Of a DNA stretch of 8,543 bases, positions 1 to 6,454 are shown one piece after another. Numbering within the stretch: position 1 is the first letter of the stretch; every line of letters starts with the position of its first letter. Under the pieces are notes generated by a model. That model did no database searches and was not told the origin of the DNA. It saw nothing but the letters and a program-made list of their open reading frames with translations. The stretch comes from Bacillota bacterium (GTDB taxonomy: Bacteria > Bacillota > Bacilli > Calditerricolales > Calditerricolaceae): assembly GCA_017577925.1 (NCBI GenBank), contig PKQU01000087.1, positions 1 through 8,543 on the forward strand, given 5' to 3'. The position numbers and the translations under genes are program-made.

Positions 1-325
1 CGCCGCCCCCAAGGGCGAGAACGACGCTCGTGCGGTCCAGCTCGGCGCGGATCATCGCCTCGATCACCCGCTCGTAGACGGCGAAGCTCTTCGCCTGCTC
101 GCCGGCGGGCACCGTCACGCTCGCCACGCGGTACCCGGCGCCCTCGAGGGCGCGCCGCACCCGCTCCAGATACAGCGGGCCGACGTGTTCGTCGGTGACG
201 ACAAAGAGGGTCCGTTCCGGGCCCACGCCGCGCTCCCTGAGATGCTCCCCGACCGCCGTGAGCAGTCCTGGACCGATGCGGATCGGGTACGCCCGCGCGC
301 CCAGGTCCACCACCAGTTCGCGCAT
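1..325 (-). CDS. aroB: 3-dehydroquinate synthase, N-terminal part (cut by window edge)
   Basis: AroB converts DAHP to 3-dehydroquinate, the second step of the cytosolic shikimate pathway, using NAD and a divalent metal. Only about 108 N-terminal residues are visible; family members are about 360 residues, so the rest lies beyond position 1. The translation opens MRELVVDLGARAYPIRIGPG, a typical AroB start. It continues with FVVTDEHV (nucleotide-binding fold), the motif PAGEQAKS, and LDRTSVVLALGGG, the beginning of the glycine-rich NAD-binding signature. The start is the ATG at 325-323, one base after the aroC stop codon, with GGAGG nine bases upstream inside the end of aroC. It is therefore translated from the same message as aroC, probably coupled. 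The frame is open to the window edge and nothing suggests decay. Confidence 0.95.
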   Translation of the reverse strand, partial: MRELVVDLGARAYPIRIGPGLLTAVGEHLRERGVGPERTLFVVTDEHVGPLYLERVRRALEGAGYRVASVTVPAGEQAKSFAVYERVIEAMIRAELDRTSVVLALGGG

Positions 326-326
326 G

Positions 327-1490
327 TCAGAACGCCTCCACCTGGCGAAGGTAGGCCTCGTAGTTGCGCCGCATCTCGTCCAGGCTGTCGCCGCCGAACT
401 TCTCGACGAAGGCCCGCGCCACTTCCCAGGCGATCACGTTCTCGGCCACCACGCAGGCGGCGGGCACGGCGCAGGTGTCGGAGCGCTCGATGGACGCGGC
501 AAAGGGCTCCTTGGTGTCGATGTCGACGCTCATCAGGGGCTTGTACAGTGTGGGGATGGGTTTCATCACCGCGCGGACGACGATGGGCATGCCCGTCGTC
601 ATGCCGCCCTCAAACCCGCCGGCACGGTTGGTCTTCCGGTAGAAGCCGCGCCCCGCCTCCCAGGCGATCTCGTCGTGCACCTGGGAGCCGGGCAGATGCG
701 CCGCGGCGAAGCCGATCCCGAACTCCACGCCCTTGAAGGCCTGAATGCTCACCACCGCCTGGGCGATGCGCGCATCCAGCTTGCGGTCCCAGTGCACGTG
801 ACTGCCCAGACCGGGCGGCACGTTTTCCACAATCACCTCGACGATGCCGCCGAGGGAATCGCCCTGGGCCCTGGCCTCATCAATGCGGGCAATCATGCGT
901 CCTTCCGCCTCGGGGTCGACCGTGCGCACCGGCGACGCCTCGGCGCGCCGCACCAGCTCGTCAAGGGACATTCCCTCCGGCACATCGGCGCGCACACCGC
1001 CAATTTCCACCACGTGGCCGCCGATGCGAATGCCGAAGGCTTCGAGAAGCTGTCGGGCCACCGCGCCCACGGCCACCCGCGCCGCCGTCTCCCGGGCGCT
1101 GGAACGTTCCAGGACATTGCGCATGTCGCGGTGGTTGTACTTGAGCGCCCCATTTAGGTCGGCGTGCCCCGGACGCGGGCGGCTCACGCGCCGGCGCTCT
1201 GCCTCTCCTTCCACCGGCTCGACGCCCATGACACGCTGCCAGTGCGCCCAATCCTTGTTTTCGATCACAAGGGCCACCGGCGCCCCCGTTGTCTTGCCGT
1301 GGCGAACGCCGCCAACGATGTTCACGCGGTCCTGCTCGATCTGCATGCGCCGGCCGCGGCCGTACCCTTGCTGCCGGCGCCGCAGCTGTTCGTTGATCTT
1401 CTCCGCCGATAGTGGCAGGTGGCTCGGCAAGCCCTCGATGATCGCCGTCAACTGGGGTCCGTGGGATTCGCCTGCCGTCAAATAGCGCAT
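327..1490 (-). CDS. aroC: Chorismate synthase
   Basis: This enzyme makes chorismate from 5-enolpyruvylshikimate-3-phosphate (EPSP) by 1,4-anti elimination of phosphate, using reduced FMN; it is the last shikimate-pathway step. The product is 387 residues, the normal bacterial length (B. subtilis calls this gene aroF). Family signatures are visible in order: GESHG at residues 7-11 with the conserved His10, RPGHAD at 106-111 with the second conserved His, RSSARETAARVA at 129-140, SQVHDEI near 269-275, NRAGGFEGGMTTG at 288-300, and ERSDTCAVPAACVVAE at 335-350. The ATG at 1490 is preceded by GGAGAGGAG, 11 bases away. aroB follows after one base. It has its own promoter about 135 bases upstream, so it can be expressed apart from cheR. 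Its product is the substrate of MqnA, encoded about 2.6 kb upstream. Confidence 0.98.
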   Translation of the reverse strand: MRYLTAGESHGPQLTAIIEGLPSHLPLSAEKINEQLRRRQQGYGRGRRMQIEQDRVNIVGGVRHGKTTGAPVALVIENKDWAHWQRVMGVEPVEGEAERRRVSRPRPGHADLNGALKYNHRDMRNVLERSSARETAARVAVGAVARQLLEAFGIRIGGHVVEIGGVRADVPEGMSLDELVRRAEASPVRTVDPEAEGRMIARIDEARAQGDSLGGIVEVIVENVPPGLGSHVHWDRKLDARIAQAVVSIQAFKGVEFGIGFAAAHLPGSQVHDEIAWEAGRGFYRKTNRAGGFEGGMTTGMPIVVRAVMKPIPTLYKPLMSVDIDTKEPFAASIERSDTCAVPAACVVAENVIAWEVARAFVEKFGGDSLDEMRRNYEAYLRQVEAF

Positions 1491-1624
1491 CAGGGGTTTC
1501 TCTCCTCTCCCGTCGGTTGCCCCGGTTGGGAAACCGGGAGCCTGTGCTGGCGCTCCGCTCGGGTCGTTTCCTCCGGTCTGCGATTTTCGCGTCCCGACGG
1601 AGCATAATCGGAATCGTCGAACTT
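1491..1624 (-). other. aroC 5' leader with potential alternative RNA pairing
   Basis: This is the predicted untranslated leader between the promoter and aroC. In RNA sense it holds a perfect 7-bp hairpin, CCCGGTT-TCCC-AACCGGG (plus-strand 1521-1538), with no U-tract after it, so it is not an intrinsic terminator. The 5' segment GCTCCGTCGG (1603-1594) can pair with CCGACGG (1516-1510), which abuts the Shine-Dalgarno GGAGAGGAG (1510-1502). Alternatively it can pair with CGGAGC (1557-1552). The two pairings exclude each other. No T-box consensus, leader peptide or known riboswitch core was recognised. High GC makes chance pairing likely, so a regulatory role is inference only. Confidence 0.25.
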
Positions 1625-1630
1625 GCGGAT

Positions 1631-1660
1631 ATTATACTCCCTGTCGCGTCCTTCGACCAA
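1631..1660 (-). promoter_or_regulatory. Candidate sigma-A promoter for aroC-aroB
   Basis: On the minus strand there is a perfect TATAAT (1636-1631). TTGGTC (1660-1655) lies 18 bases upstream as a -35 element, matching three of six consensus positions. It sits just behind the cheR stop and about 140 bases ahead of the aroC ATG. Transcription would start near 1624 and give an untranslated leader of about 130 nt. Such an AT-rich -10 is rare in this GC-rich window, which supports the call; the -35 is weak. Confidence 0.6.
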
Positions 1661-1679
1661 GCCCTCTGAACGAGAGTAC

Positions 1680-2468
1680 CTATGCAGTCACCCGGCGGTA
1701 AAAGAACGGCGCCTCCAGGGCAAACCCGTAGCGGTGCGGTGAAAAGATCTGCTCCGTGCTCCCCACGAAGAGGACGCCGCCGGGGCGCAGGGCGTCGTGG
1801 AATTGACGGTACAGGCGATCCTTGGCCTCATCGGTGAAGTAGATCATCACGTTGCGGCACACGATGAGGTCCAGACCGGTCGGAAACGGGTCGGCCAGGA
1901 GGTCGTGGCGCCGAAAGCGCACGCACCGGCGCACGCGCTCATCCACCCGCATGTGGTTGCCCTCTTGCCGGAAAAAAGCCTCGCGCAGGGCGGACGGCAC
2001 CTCTTCTTGCACCTTGGCCGCGTCGTACCACCCCTCCTCGGCCCGCGCCAGCACGCTGGCGTCGATATCGGTGGCCAGCACCTCAAACCGCACCGCCGGC
2101 CGGAAGCGCAACAGCAGCATGGCCAGCGAATAGGGTTCCTCCCCGGTTGAACAGGCGGCGCTCCAACAGGAAAGGGTGCCGCCGCCTTCGCGCACGAGGC
2201 GGGGCAGGATGCGGGTCTCCAGCACCTTCCACTGGTCGGGGTTGCGAAAAAAGGACGACACGTTGATCGTCACGTAGTCGAGGAAGGTTCGCAGCAGGTG
2301 GTCATCCCGCTTCAGCGCAGCGGCGAGGGCGGCAAAGTCGGCGAAGCCGTGGCGGTCCCGGAACGATGCGAGTCGACGCCTCATCTGTTGCTGTTTATAC
2401 TGCGCCAGATCGACGCCGGAGAGGCGCTTGACGGCGGCGAGAAACTGCGTGTAATCCCGATCGTCCAT
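1680..2468 (-). CDS. cheR: Chemotaxis protein methyltransferase CheR
   Basis: CheR uses S-adenosylmethionine to methylate glutamates on chemoreceptors, setting their sensitivity during adaptation; it acts in the cytosol at receptor arrays. The 262-residue product has the usual two parts. The N-terminal helical CheR_N region covers about 1-75 and includes QMRRRLASFRDRHG and YVTINVSSFFRNPDQW. The C-terminal SAM methyltransferase fold has SAACSTGEEPYSLAMLL at 103-119 (the SAM-binding loop), LATDID at 131-136, DLIVCRNVMIYF at 200-211 and LRPGGVLFVGSTE at 227-239. The ATG at 2468 was chosen because the family N-terminus begins here and AAGGGA lies five bases upstream; a stronger AGGAGG lies 18 bases upstream. 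The longer open frame runs into ndk and is not supported. Its place between ndk and aroC matches B. subtilis. An intrinsic terminator lies just upstream, and no other chemotaxis gene is present. Confidence 0.96.
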   Translation of the reverse strand: MDDRDYTQFLAAVKRLSGVDLAQYKQQQMRRRLASFRDRHGFADFAALAAALKRDDHLLRTFLDYVTINVSSFFRNPDQWKVLETRILPRLVREGGGTLSCWSAACSTGEEPYSLAMLLLRFRPAVRFEVLATDIDASVLARAEEGWYDAAKVQEEVPSALREAFFRQEGNHMRVDERVRRCVRFRRHDLLADPFPTGLDLIVCRNVMIYFTDEAKDRLYRQFHDALRPGGVLFVGSTEQIFSPHRYGFALEAPFFYRRVTA

Positions 2469-2521
2469 CACGATCCCTTCCCAGTTCCTCCTCTCCCTGC
2501 TCGCCGTTGGGAGCCTGCCGC

Positions 2522-2549
2522 AAAAAAAAGAACCGGCATTCGCCGGTTC
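2522..2549 (-). terminator. Intrinsic terminator after ndk
   Basis: Reading the minus strand, GAACCGGC-GAAT-GCCGGTTC forms a perfect 8-bp stem with a four-base loop (plus-strand 2530-2549). It is followed directly by eight T residues (2529-2522). It lies about 20 bases after the ndk stop and about 53 bases before the cheR start. It should end transcripts coming from the menaquinone/ndk side; any cheR expression from that side needs read-through. Confidence 0.93.
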
Positions 2550-2568
2550 GTTTCCCGTACGGGCAGCA

Positions 2569-3012
2569 TTACACCCAACGGTTGATCGTCTTCTCGTACG
2601 ACAGGATCTCCTTCTCGTCGAACCAGAGGGCAATCTCCCGCTCGGCACTTTCCGGCGAATCGGAACCATGGATGACGTTCATGCCGATGCTGACGCCAAA
2701 GTCGCCGCGGATGGTTCCGGGCGCCGCCTGCGCCGGGTTGGTCTTGCCCATCATGGCACGAGCCACCTCGATGATGTTCTCGCCCTGCCACACCATGGCA
2801 AACACCGGGCCCGAGGTGAGGAAGTTGACCAGTTCCTCGAAAAAGGGCTTGTCCTTATGTTCGGCGTAGTGCTTTTCCGCCAGTTCGCGGCTGACCATCA
2901 TCAGCTTGGCCGCGACCAGCTGAAACCCTTTCCGTTCAAAGCGCGACACGATCTCGCCGATCAGGTTGCGTTGCACGCCGTCCGGCTTCACCATCAGGAA
3001 TGTCCGTTGCAT
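2569..3012 (-). CDS. ndk: Nucleoside diphosphate kinase
   Basis: Ndk moves the gamma-phosphate of ATP onto other (deoxy)nucleoside diphosphates through a phosphohistidine intermediate, balancing NTP and dNTP pools in the cytosol. The 147-residue length is typical of bacterial Ndk. Visible signatures are MVKPDGVQRNLIGEI (residues 7-21, with the ATP-site lysine), the KPFFEELVNFLTSGP segment at 55-69, MGKTNPAQAAPGTIRGDFG at 88-106, and NVIHGSDS at 112-119, with His115 as the phosphorylated residue. The ATG at 3012 has GGAGG seven bases upstream. It is separated from hepT by 86 bases that contain a candidate promoter and is closed by a strong terminator. Placement between hepT and cheR is the conserved Bacillus order. 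Confidence 0.98.
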   Translation of the reverse strand: MQRTFLMVKPDGVQRNLIGEIVSRFERKGFQLVAAKLMMVSRELAEKHYAEHKDKPFFEELVNFLTSGPVFAMVWQGENIIEVARAMMGKTNPAQAAPGTIRGDFGVSIGMNVIHGSDSPESAEREIALWFDEKEILSYEKTINRWV

Positions 3013-3062
3013 GGTCGAACCTCCGTTCACCACAAAATCACAGCAAGAAAACGGCCAACCGC

Positions 3063-3091
3063 ATTTTAGCAAAACATCCCGCGGAACGCAA
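3063..3091 (-). promoter_or_regulatory. Candidate promoter for ndk
   Basis: In the 86-base hepT-ndk gap the minus strand carries TTGCGT (3091-3086), exactly 17 bases, then TAAAAT (3068-3063). The -10 matches five of six sigma-A consensus positions and the -35 matches three. The start point would fall about 45 bases ahead of the ndk ATG. No terminator is seen between hepT and ndk, so ndk may also be read from the menaquinone operon. Confidence 0.4.
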
Positions 3092-3098
3092 CGCACCC

Positions 3099-4064
3099 CT
3101 AGTAGGACCGGTTGCCGACAAACCGGGCAACCGCCTCCAGCGTCCGACGTGCCGGCACGTCGGGCAAGGCCCGCAACGCATCGAGCGCCCGGTTCAAGTA
3201 GCGAACGGCCAGGTCCTTGGCAAAGGCAATGCCGCCGCTTTCGCGCACAATGGACAACGCTTCGGACAAGTGATCGGCCACGCGCTGGGTGGCGATCCAC
3301 TCGCGCAGCACGCCAGCGCGGGGCGAGGTGGCCAAGGCATACAACGCCGGCAAGGTGACAATGCCCTGCTTCAGATCGCTGCCCACTGGCTTGCCGAGCA
3401 CGTCCTCCGTTCCCGTGTAGTCGAGGATGTCGTCGGTGATCTGGAAGGCCATCCCCATGTTGTGCCCGTATTCCCGCAGCGCGCGCACCACGTGTGCCGG
3501 CGCCTCGGCCGCCATTGCTCCCAACTGTGCGCTGACGGCCATCAGCAGCGCCGTCTTGCGCTTGATGCGTCGCAGGTAGTCGCGCAAGCACAGCTGGACG
3601 TTGAAGAAATCGCGGATTTGCACCATCTCGCCAATGCACATATCAACAACGGCCTGCGACAACACCTGATGGATGCGCGGGTTGTCCACCTCCGCCGCCA
3701 CCTGAAGGGAGCGGGCAAAGATGTAGTCGCCGGTGTACATGGCGATGGCATCGCCCCATTTGGCCCGCACCGTCGGCCGCCCACGGCGCGTGGCCGCGTC
3801 GTCAATCACGTCATCGTGAACAAGGGTGGCAAGGTGGATCAGCTCCAGGGCCACAGCGATCGGCTTCAGGCGCGCCATGTCGTAGCGGCCAAACCGGCCT
3901 GCCACCAGGACGAGCAGGGGGCGAAGGCGCTTACCGCCCGCCTTCAAGAGATGCTGGGCCGCCTCCCGCAGGAGCGGTTGGGGGGCGTCCAGCGCGCGCT
4001 CTAATCCCTGTTCCACTTGGGCGAGGTCATCGGAGAAATCGCGCAGGATGAGCGAGAGATTCAT
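3099..4064 (-). CDS. hepT: Heptaprenyl (polyprenyl) diphosphate synthase, large catalytic subunit
   Basis: This trans-prenyltransferase extends farnesyl diphosphate with isopentenyl diphosphate to make the long isoprenoid tail of menaquinone. In Bacillus it works as a heterodimer with the small HepS subunit. The 321-residue product shows GGKRLRP at 43-49 (substrate-binding arginine loop), the first Asp-rich motif HDDVIDD at 83-89, TGDYIFARS at 111-119, KRKTALLMA at 168-176 and the second Asp-rich motif QITDDILDY at 208-216. The residue five before the first motif is a small Ala79, as in long-chain enzymes. I chose ATG 4064 because AAGGTGG lies about five bases upstream; an in-frame GTG at 4073 would add three residues. 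It lies 34 bases after mqnA. Exact chain length cannot be read from sequence, and HepS, normally encoded before menG, is outside the window. Confidence 0.93.
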   Translation of the reverse strand: MNLSLILRDFSDDLAQVEQGLERALDAPQPLLREAAQHLLKAGGKRLRPLLVLVAGRFGRYDMARLKPIAVALELIHLATLVHDDVIDDAATRRGRPTVRAKWGDAIAMYTGDYIFARSLQVAAEVDNPRIHQVLSQAVVDMCIGEMVQIRDFFNVQLCLRDYLRRIKRKTALLMAVSAQLGAMAAEAPAHVVRALREYGHNMGMAFQITDDILDYTGTEDVLGKPVGSDLKQGIVTLPALYALATSPRAGVLREWIATQRVADHLSEALSIVRESGGIAFAKDLAVRYLNRALDALRALPDVPARRTLEAVARFVGNRSY

Positions 4065-4098
4065 CGCATCCACCTTATCCTGTCATCGTCGTGTAGGG

Positions 4099-4971
4099 TC
4101 AGCTCCCGCGTGCCCATTCGACTGGGCGCGCGCCGTGGGGATCCCACAGGGTGAAGGAGACCGGTCCGTTCAACAGGCCCAGGCGACGCGCATCCGCGAC
4201 ATACTGCTTGAGCCCGCGCAGTTCGGTTTCCCCTAGGTCATGGCGGAGACCGGCAAAGTAGGCTCGCCAAAACTCCGGCGACCCGCCGCACCGGGCCTGT
4301 GCGGCGCGAATCACCTCGTCACGCCGCAATGCACCAAACCGCTTGCTCACCAGAAGCGCGCGGTACAAGCGCCCCAGGCGGTCGGCTTCGGCATCCAGGA
4401 TGTCGCGGCGCACCGCCCAGACGGCGAAGGTCATCGCCAGCCCCGTCTCGCGGTACCACCATTCTCCGAGGTCGATGTGCGCCACCTCGTGGCCGTACCG
4501 CCGCCGTGCCCGGATGGCGTCGTCGCCGATGAGCAGCGCTGCGTCGGCCCGTTGGAGCATATCCTCCAGCGACGGGGCCATCGTGAGGTACGTCGGTGTG
4601 CCGCCGCCGTATCCCTCGAGCAGGATCTTCAGCAGCGCCACCGACGTGGCCGACGTATTCGTCAGCGCCACCGTGCCGCGCTTCACCTCCCGGAGGGGGC
4701 GCTTGTGAAAGAGGAAAATGGACCCGACCGGCCCCCGCGCGCTCACCGACAGGCCGGGCAAGAGCACGTACAGGTGAGCATGTTCCGCATAGGCGAAGGA
4801 GGACATCGCTCCGACGTGGATCCACCCCCGCCGCATGGCTGCATTGAGCTTCGCGGGGACCTGCGGCACCAGCTCCACGCCCGGCAGATGGCGAATGAGG
4901 TCAGGGAGGAAATGGGTGACCGGCAGCACGTTGGTGTAGGCGATGTCACCAACGCGCAAGGAACGGGTCAT
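4099..4971 (-). CDS. mqnA: Chorismate dehydratase MqnA (futalosine pathway)
   Basis: MqnA removes water from chorismate to give 3-[(1-carboxyvinyl)oxy]benzoate, the first committed step of the futalosine route to menaquinone. The 290-residue product has a periplasmic-binding-protein-like fold, acts in the cytosol and has no signal peptide. Supporting segments are RVGDIAYTNVLPVTHFL at residues 6-22 (MqnA-type N-terminus), VGAMSSFAYAEH at 53-64, a SIFLFHKRPLREV strand at 84-96, TNTSATSVALLK at 104-115, AALLIGDDAI at 144-153, and DLGEWWYRETGLAMTFAVWA at 167-186. It lacks the SPDADDAF-type start of the related MqnD, so MqnA is preferred. The ATG at 4971 overlaps the ubiX stop as ATGA; the upstream open-frame extension is a ubiX shadow. 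AroC, encoded downstream, makes its substrate. Confidence 0.94.
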   Translation of the reverse strand: MTRSLRVGDIAYTNVLPVTHFLPDLIRHLPGVELVPQVPAKLNAAMRRGWIHVGAMSSFAYAEHAHLYVLLPGLSVSARGPVGSIFLFHKRPLREVKRGTVALTNTSATSVALLKILLEGYGGGTPTYLTMAPSLEDMLQRADAALLIGDDAIRARRRYGHEVAHIDLGEWWYRETGLAMTFAVWAVRRDILDAEADRLGRLYRALLVSKRFGALRRDEVIRAAQARCGGSPEFWRAYFAGLRHDLGETELRGLKQYVADARRLGLLNGPVSFTLWDPHGARPVEWARGS

Positions 4972-5573
4972 GGCGTATTCTCCCCCCAGCGCCGGAACAG
5001 GGTATGGTCGACGCCGCAGACGTCGAGCACTTTCCCCACCACGAAGCGCACCATGTCGTCCACCGTTTCCGGACGGTGATAGAAGGCCGGCATGGCCGGC
5101 ACGATGTGCGCCCCCATCCGCGCAAGGCGCAGCATGTTCTCGAGGTGAATGGCATTCAGCGGCGTTTCGCGCGGCACAAGGATCAGCGGCCGCCCCTCCT
5201 TCAGCATCACGTCGGCGGCCCGTTCCAGCAGGTTCCCCGACGCGCCGGTGGCGATGCCCGACAGCGTGCCCATTGAGCATGGGATGACGATCATGCCCCG
5301 CGCGCGGAAGGAACCGCTGGCGATCGGCGCCCCGTAATCGCGCAGCCCGTGCCACTGCAGGCGGCCCGGCCGTCCCGCAGCGAGGTGGCGTTCAAGGGCC
5401 GCCGCCCGGTCAGAGGTGTCCCAGCCCAGCTCTTCGCCAAGCACCTGCCAGCCCGCTTCGGTAACCACCAGGTGGACGTCGAAATCGCGCTCCAAGAGGG
5501 CTTGCACCAACGTCACGCCGTACACCGCACCGCTGGCCCCCGTGATGCCGACTACCATGCGCTCCCGGTTCAT
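4968..5573 (-). CDS. ubiX: UbiX-family flavin prenyltransferase (menaquinone-associated)
   Basis: UbiX joins a dimethylallyl group to reduced FMN, producing prenylated FMN, the cofactor that UbiD decarboxylases need. The 201-residue product has the normal length. It shows GITGASGAVYG at 9-19 (flavin-binding loop), VVTEAGWQVL at 36-45, PCSMGTLSGIATGASGNLLE at 98-117, EGRPLILVPRETPLNAIHLENM at 126-147 and a C-terminal VVGKVLDVCGVDH. The ATG at 5573 forms an ATGA overlap with the prenyltransferase stop. A second Met at codon 6 is possible, but neither has a strong ribosome site, so coupled translation is likely. It sits in the same unit as a UbiD enzyme, its expected partner. In the futalosine scheme this family member is called MqnM by some authors; a ubiquinone role is not expected in a Firmicute. 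Confidence 0.94.
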   Translation of the reverse strand: MNRERMVVGITGASGAVYGVTLVQALLERDFDVHLVVTEAGWQVLGEELGWDTSDRAAALERHLAAGRPGRLQWHGLRDYGAPIASGSFRARGMIVIPCSMGTLSGIATGASGNLLERAADVMLKEGRPLILVPRETPLNAIHLENMLRLARMGAHIVPAMPAFYHRPETVDDMVRFVVGKVLDVCGVDHTLFRRWGENTP

Positions 5574-6454
5574 TGCACCATCACCAGATCAAGCAACGTA
5601 AATAGGAAGACGACGACGCTGAGCACACCGTTCATGGTGAAAAAGGCCGTGTTCAGTCTCGACAGGTCATGGGGCGAGACCAGCCAGTGCTCGTAGACGA
5701 GAATCAGCCCCGCGGCGACGATGCCGACGAAGAACCAGGTGTTGAGGTGAAGCCAGAAAAACAGCAGGATCAGCCCGAGCATCGTCAACACGTGGAAGAC
5801 GCGCGAGATGGCCAACCCCCGCGCGATGCCGAACCGGCTGGGAATCGAATACAGGCCCGCCTTTCGGTCAAAGTCGGCATCCTGGCAGGCGTAGATGATG
5901 TCGAACCCCGCGGTCCAGAAGGCGACGGTGGCGCCGAGCAAAAGGGCCGGTCCGTCGAGGCGTCCGGTGGTGGCCACCCACCCGCCCATGGGCGCCAGGC
6001 CGAGGGCTATGCCGAGAACCAGGTGGCATAGCCAGGTGAAGCGTTTCGTGTACGAGTAGAGCACGAGAACGGCCACGGCAATGGGCAACAGCTTGACCGC
6101 CAGCGGGTTGAGCTGAACCGCAGCGTAAAACAGAAGCGCAAAGGAGACAACGATGAACGCGATCACTTCCGGAACGCTTACCAGTCCCGCCGGCAGCGCG
6201 CGCTGGGCCGTGCGCGGGTTCGCTGCGTCGATGTGGCGGTCAATAAGACGGTTCAAGGCCATCGCCGCGCTGCGCGCCCCGATCATGGCCGCCGTCACCC
6301 AGCCGATCTCCCGCCACGTCGGCCAGTCGCCCTCTACCACCATATTGCCCAGTACCGCGCCAAGGTAGGCGAAGGGCAAGGCGAAAATCGTGTGCTCAAA
6401 CTTGATCATTTCCAGGAGGATGCGGATTTTCCGCCACAGCCTACTCAATGCCAT
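5570..6454 (-). CDS. mqnP: UbiA-family prenyltransferase, probable MqnP (membrane)
   Basis: This integral membrane enzyme should attach the polyprenyl chain from HepT/HepS to an aromatic acid. The 294-residue product has about nine hydrophobic segments (roughly 23-39, 51-66, 95-115, 119-135, 142-160, 168-188, 215-236, 238-255 and 268-290). It carries both Asp-rich UbiA motifs: NRLIDRHID at 68-76, followed by AANPRTAQRALPAG, and DIIYACQDADFD at 185-196. The first motif is of the 4-hydroxybenzoate/UbiA type and not the MenA type, so the substrate is inferred to be the futalosine-pathway dihydroxynaphthoate, given mqnA and ubiD/ubiX next door. The ATG at 6454 lies inside the last codons of the upstream ubiD gene (14-bp overlap), with GGAAGTGG as a possible ribosome site. 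The longer open frame upstream to 6613 is a shadow of ubiD. Substrate identity is inference. Confidence 0.9.
   Translation of the reverse strand: MALSRLWRKIRILLEMIKFEHTIFALPFAYLGAVLGNMVVEGDWPTWREIGWVTAAMIGARSAAMALNRLIDRHIDAANPRTAQRALPAGLVSVPEVIAFIVVSFALLFYAAVQLNPLAVKLLPIAVAVLVLYSYTKRFTWLCHLVLGIALGLAPMGGWVATTGRLDGPALLLGATVAFWTAGFDIIYACQDADFDRKAGLYSIPSRFGIARGLAISRVFHVLTMLGLILLFFWLHLNTWFFVGIVAAGLILVYEHWLVSPHDLSRLNTAFFTMNGVLSVVVFLFTLLDLVMVQ

Noticed and set aside
195..1157. Long plus-strand open frame of 320 codons opposite aroC and aroB
   Set aside because: It lies antisense to a full chorismate synthase with all its motifs. Its translation is rich in His, Arg, Gly and Ala with no family signature, as expected for a shadow frame in GC-rich DNA.
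1521..1538. Hairpin CCCGGTT/AACCGGG as a terminator of cheR
   Set aside because: There is no T-tract after the stem on the minus strand, and it lies downstream of the aroC promoter, close to the aroC ribosome site.
1660..1679. Small CTCT...AGAG inverted repeat just after cheR as a terminator
   Set aside because: A four-base stem with no following T-run is too weak to support a terminator.
2569..3639. Minus-strand frame extending ndk upstream to 356 codons
   Set aside because: The extension overlaps hepT out of frame and has no family resemblance. The true ndk start at 3012 has a GGAGG at proper spacing and gives the normal length.
3000..4004. Long plus-strand open frame of 334 codons opposite hepT
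   Set aside because: The minus strand encodes an intact polyprenyl diphosphate synthase with both Asp-rich motifs. The plus-strand translation is low-complexity His/Gln/Arg-rich shadow sequence without a recognisable domain.
4099..5355. Minus-strand frame extending mqnA upstream to 418 codons
   Set aside because: The added part is a shadow of ubiX. The ATG at 4971 gives the typical MqnA N-terminus and an ATGA overlap with ubiX.
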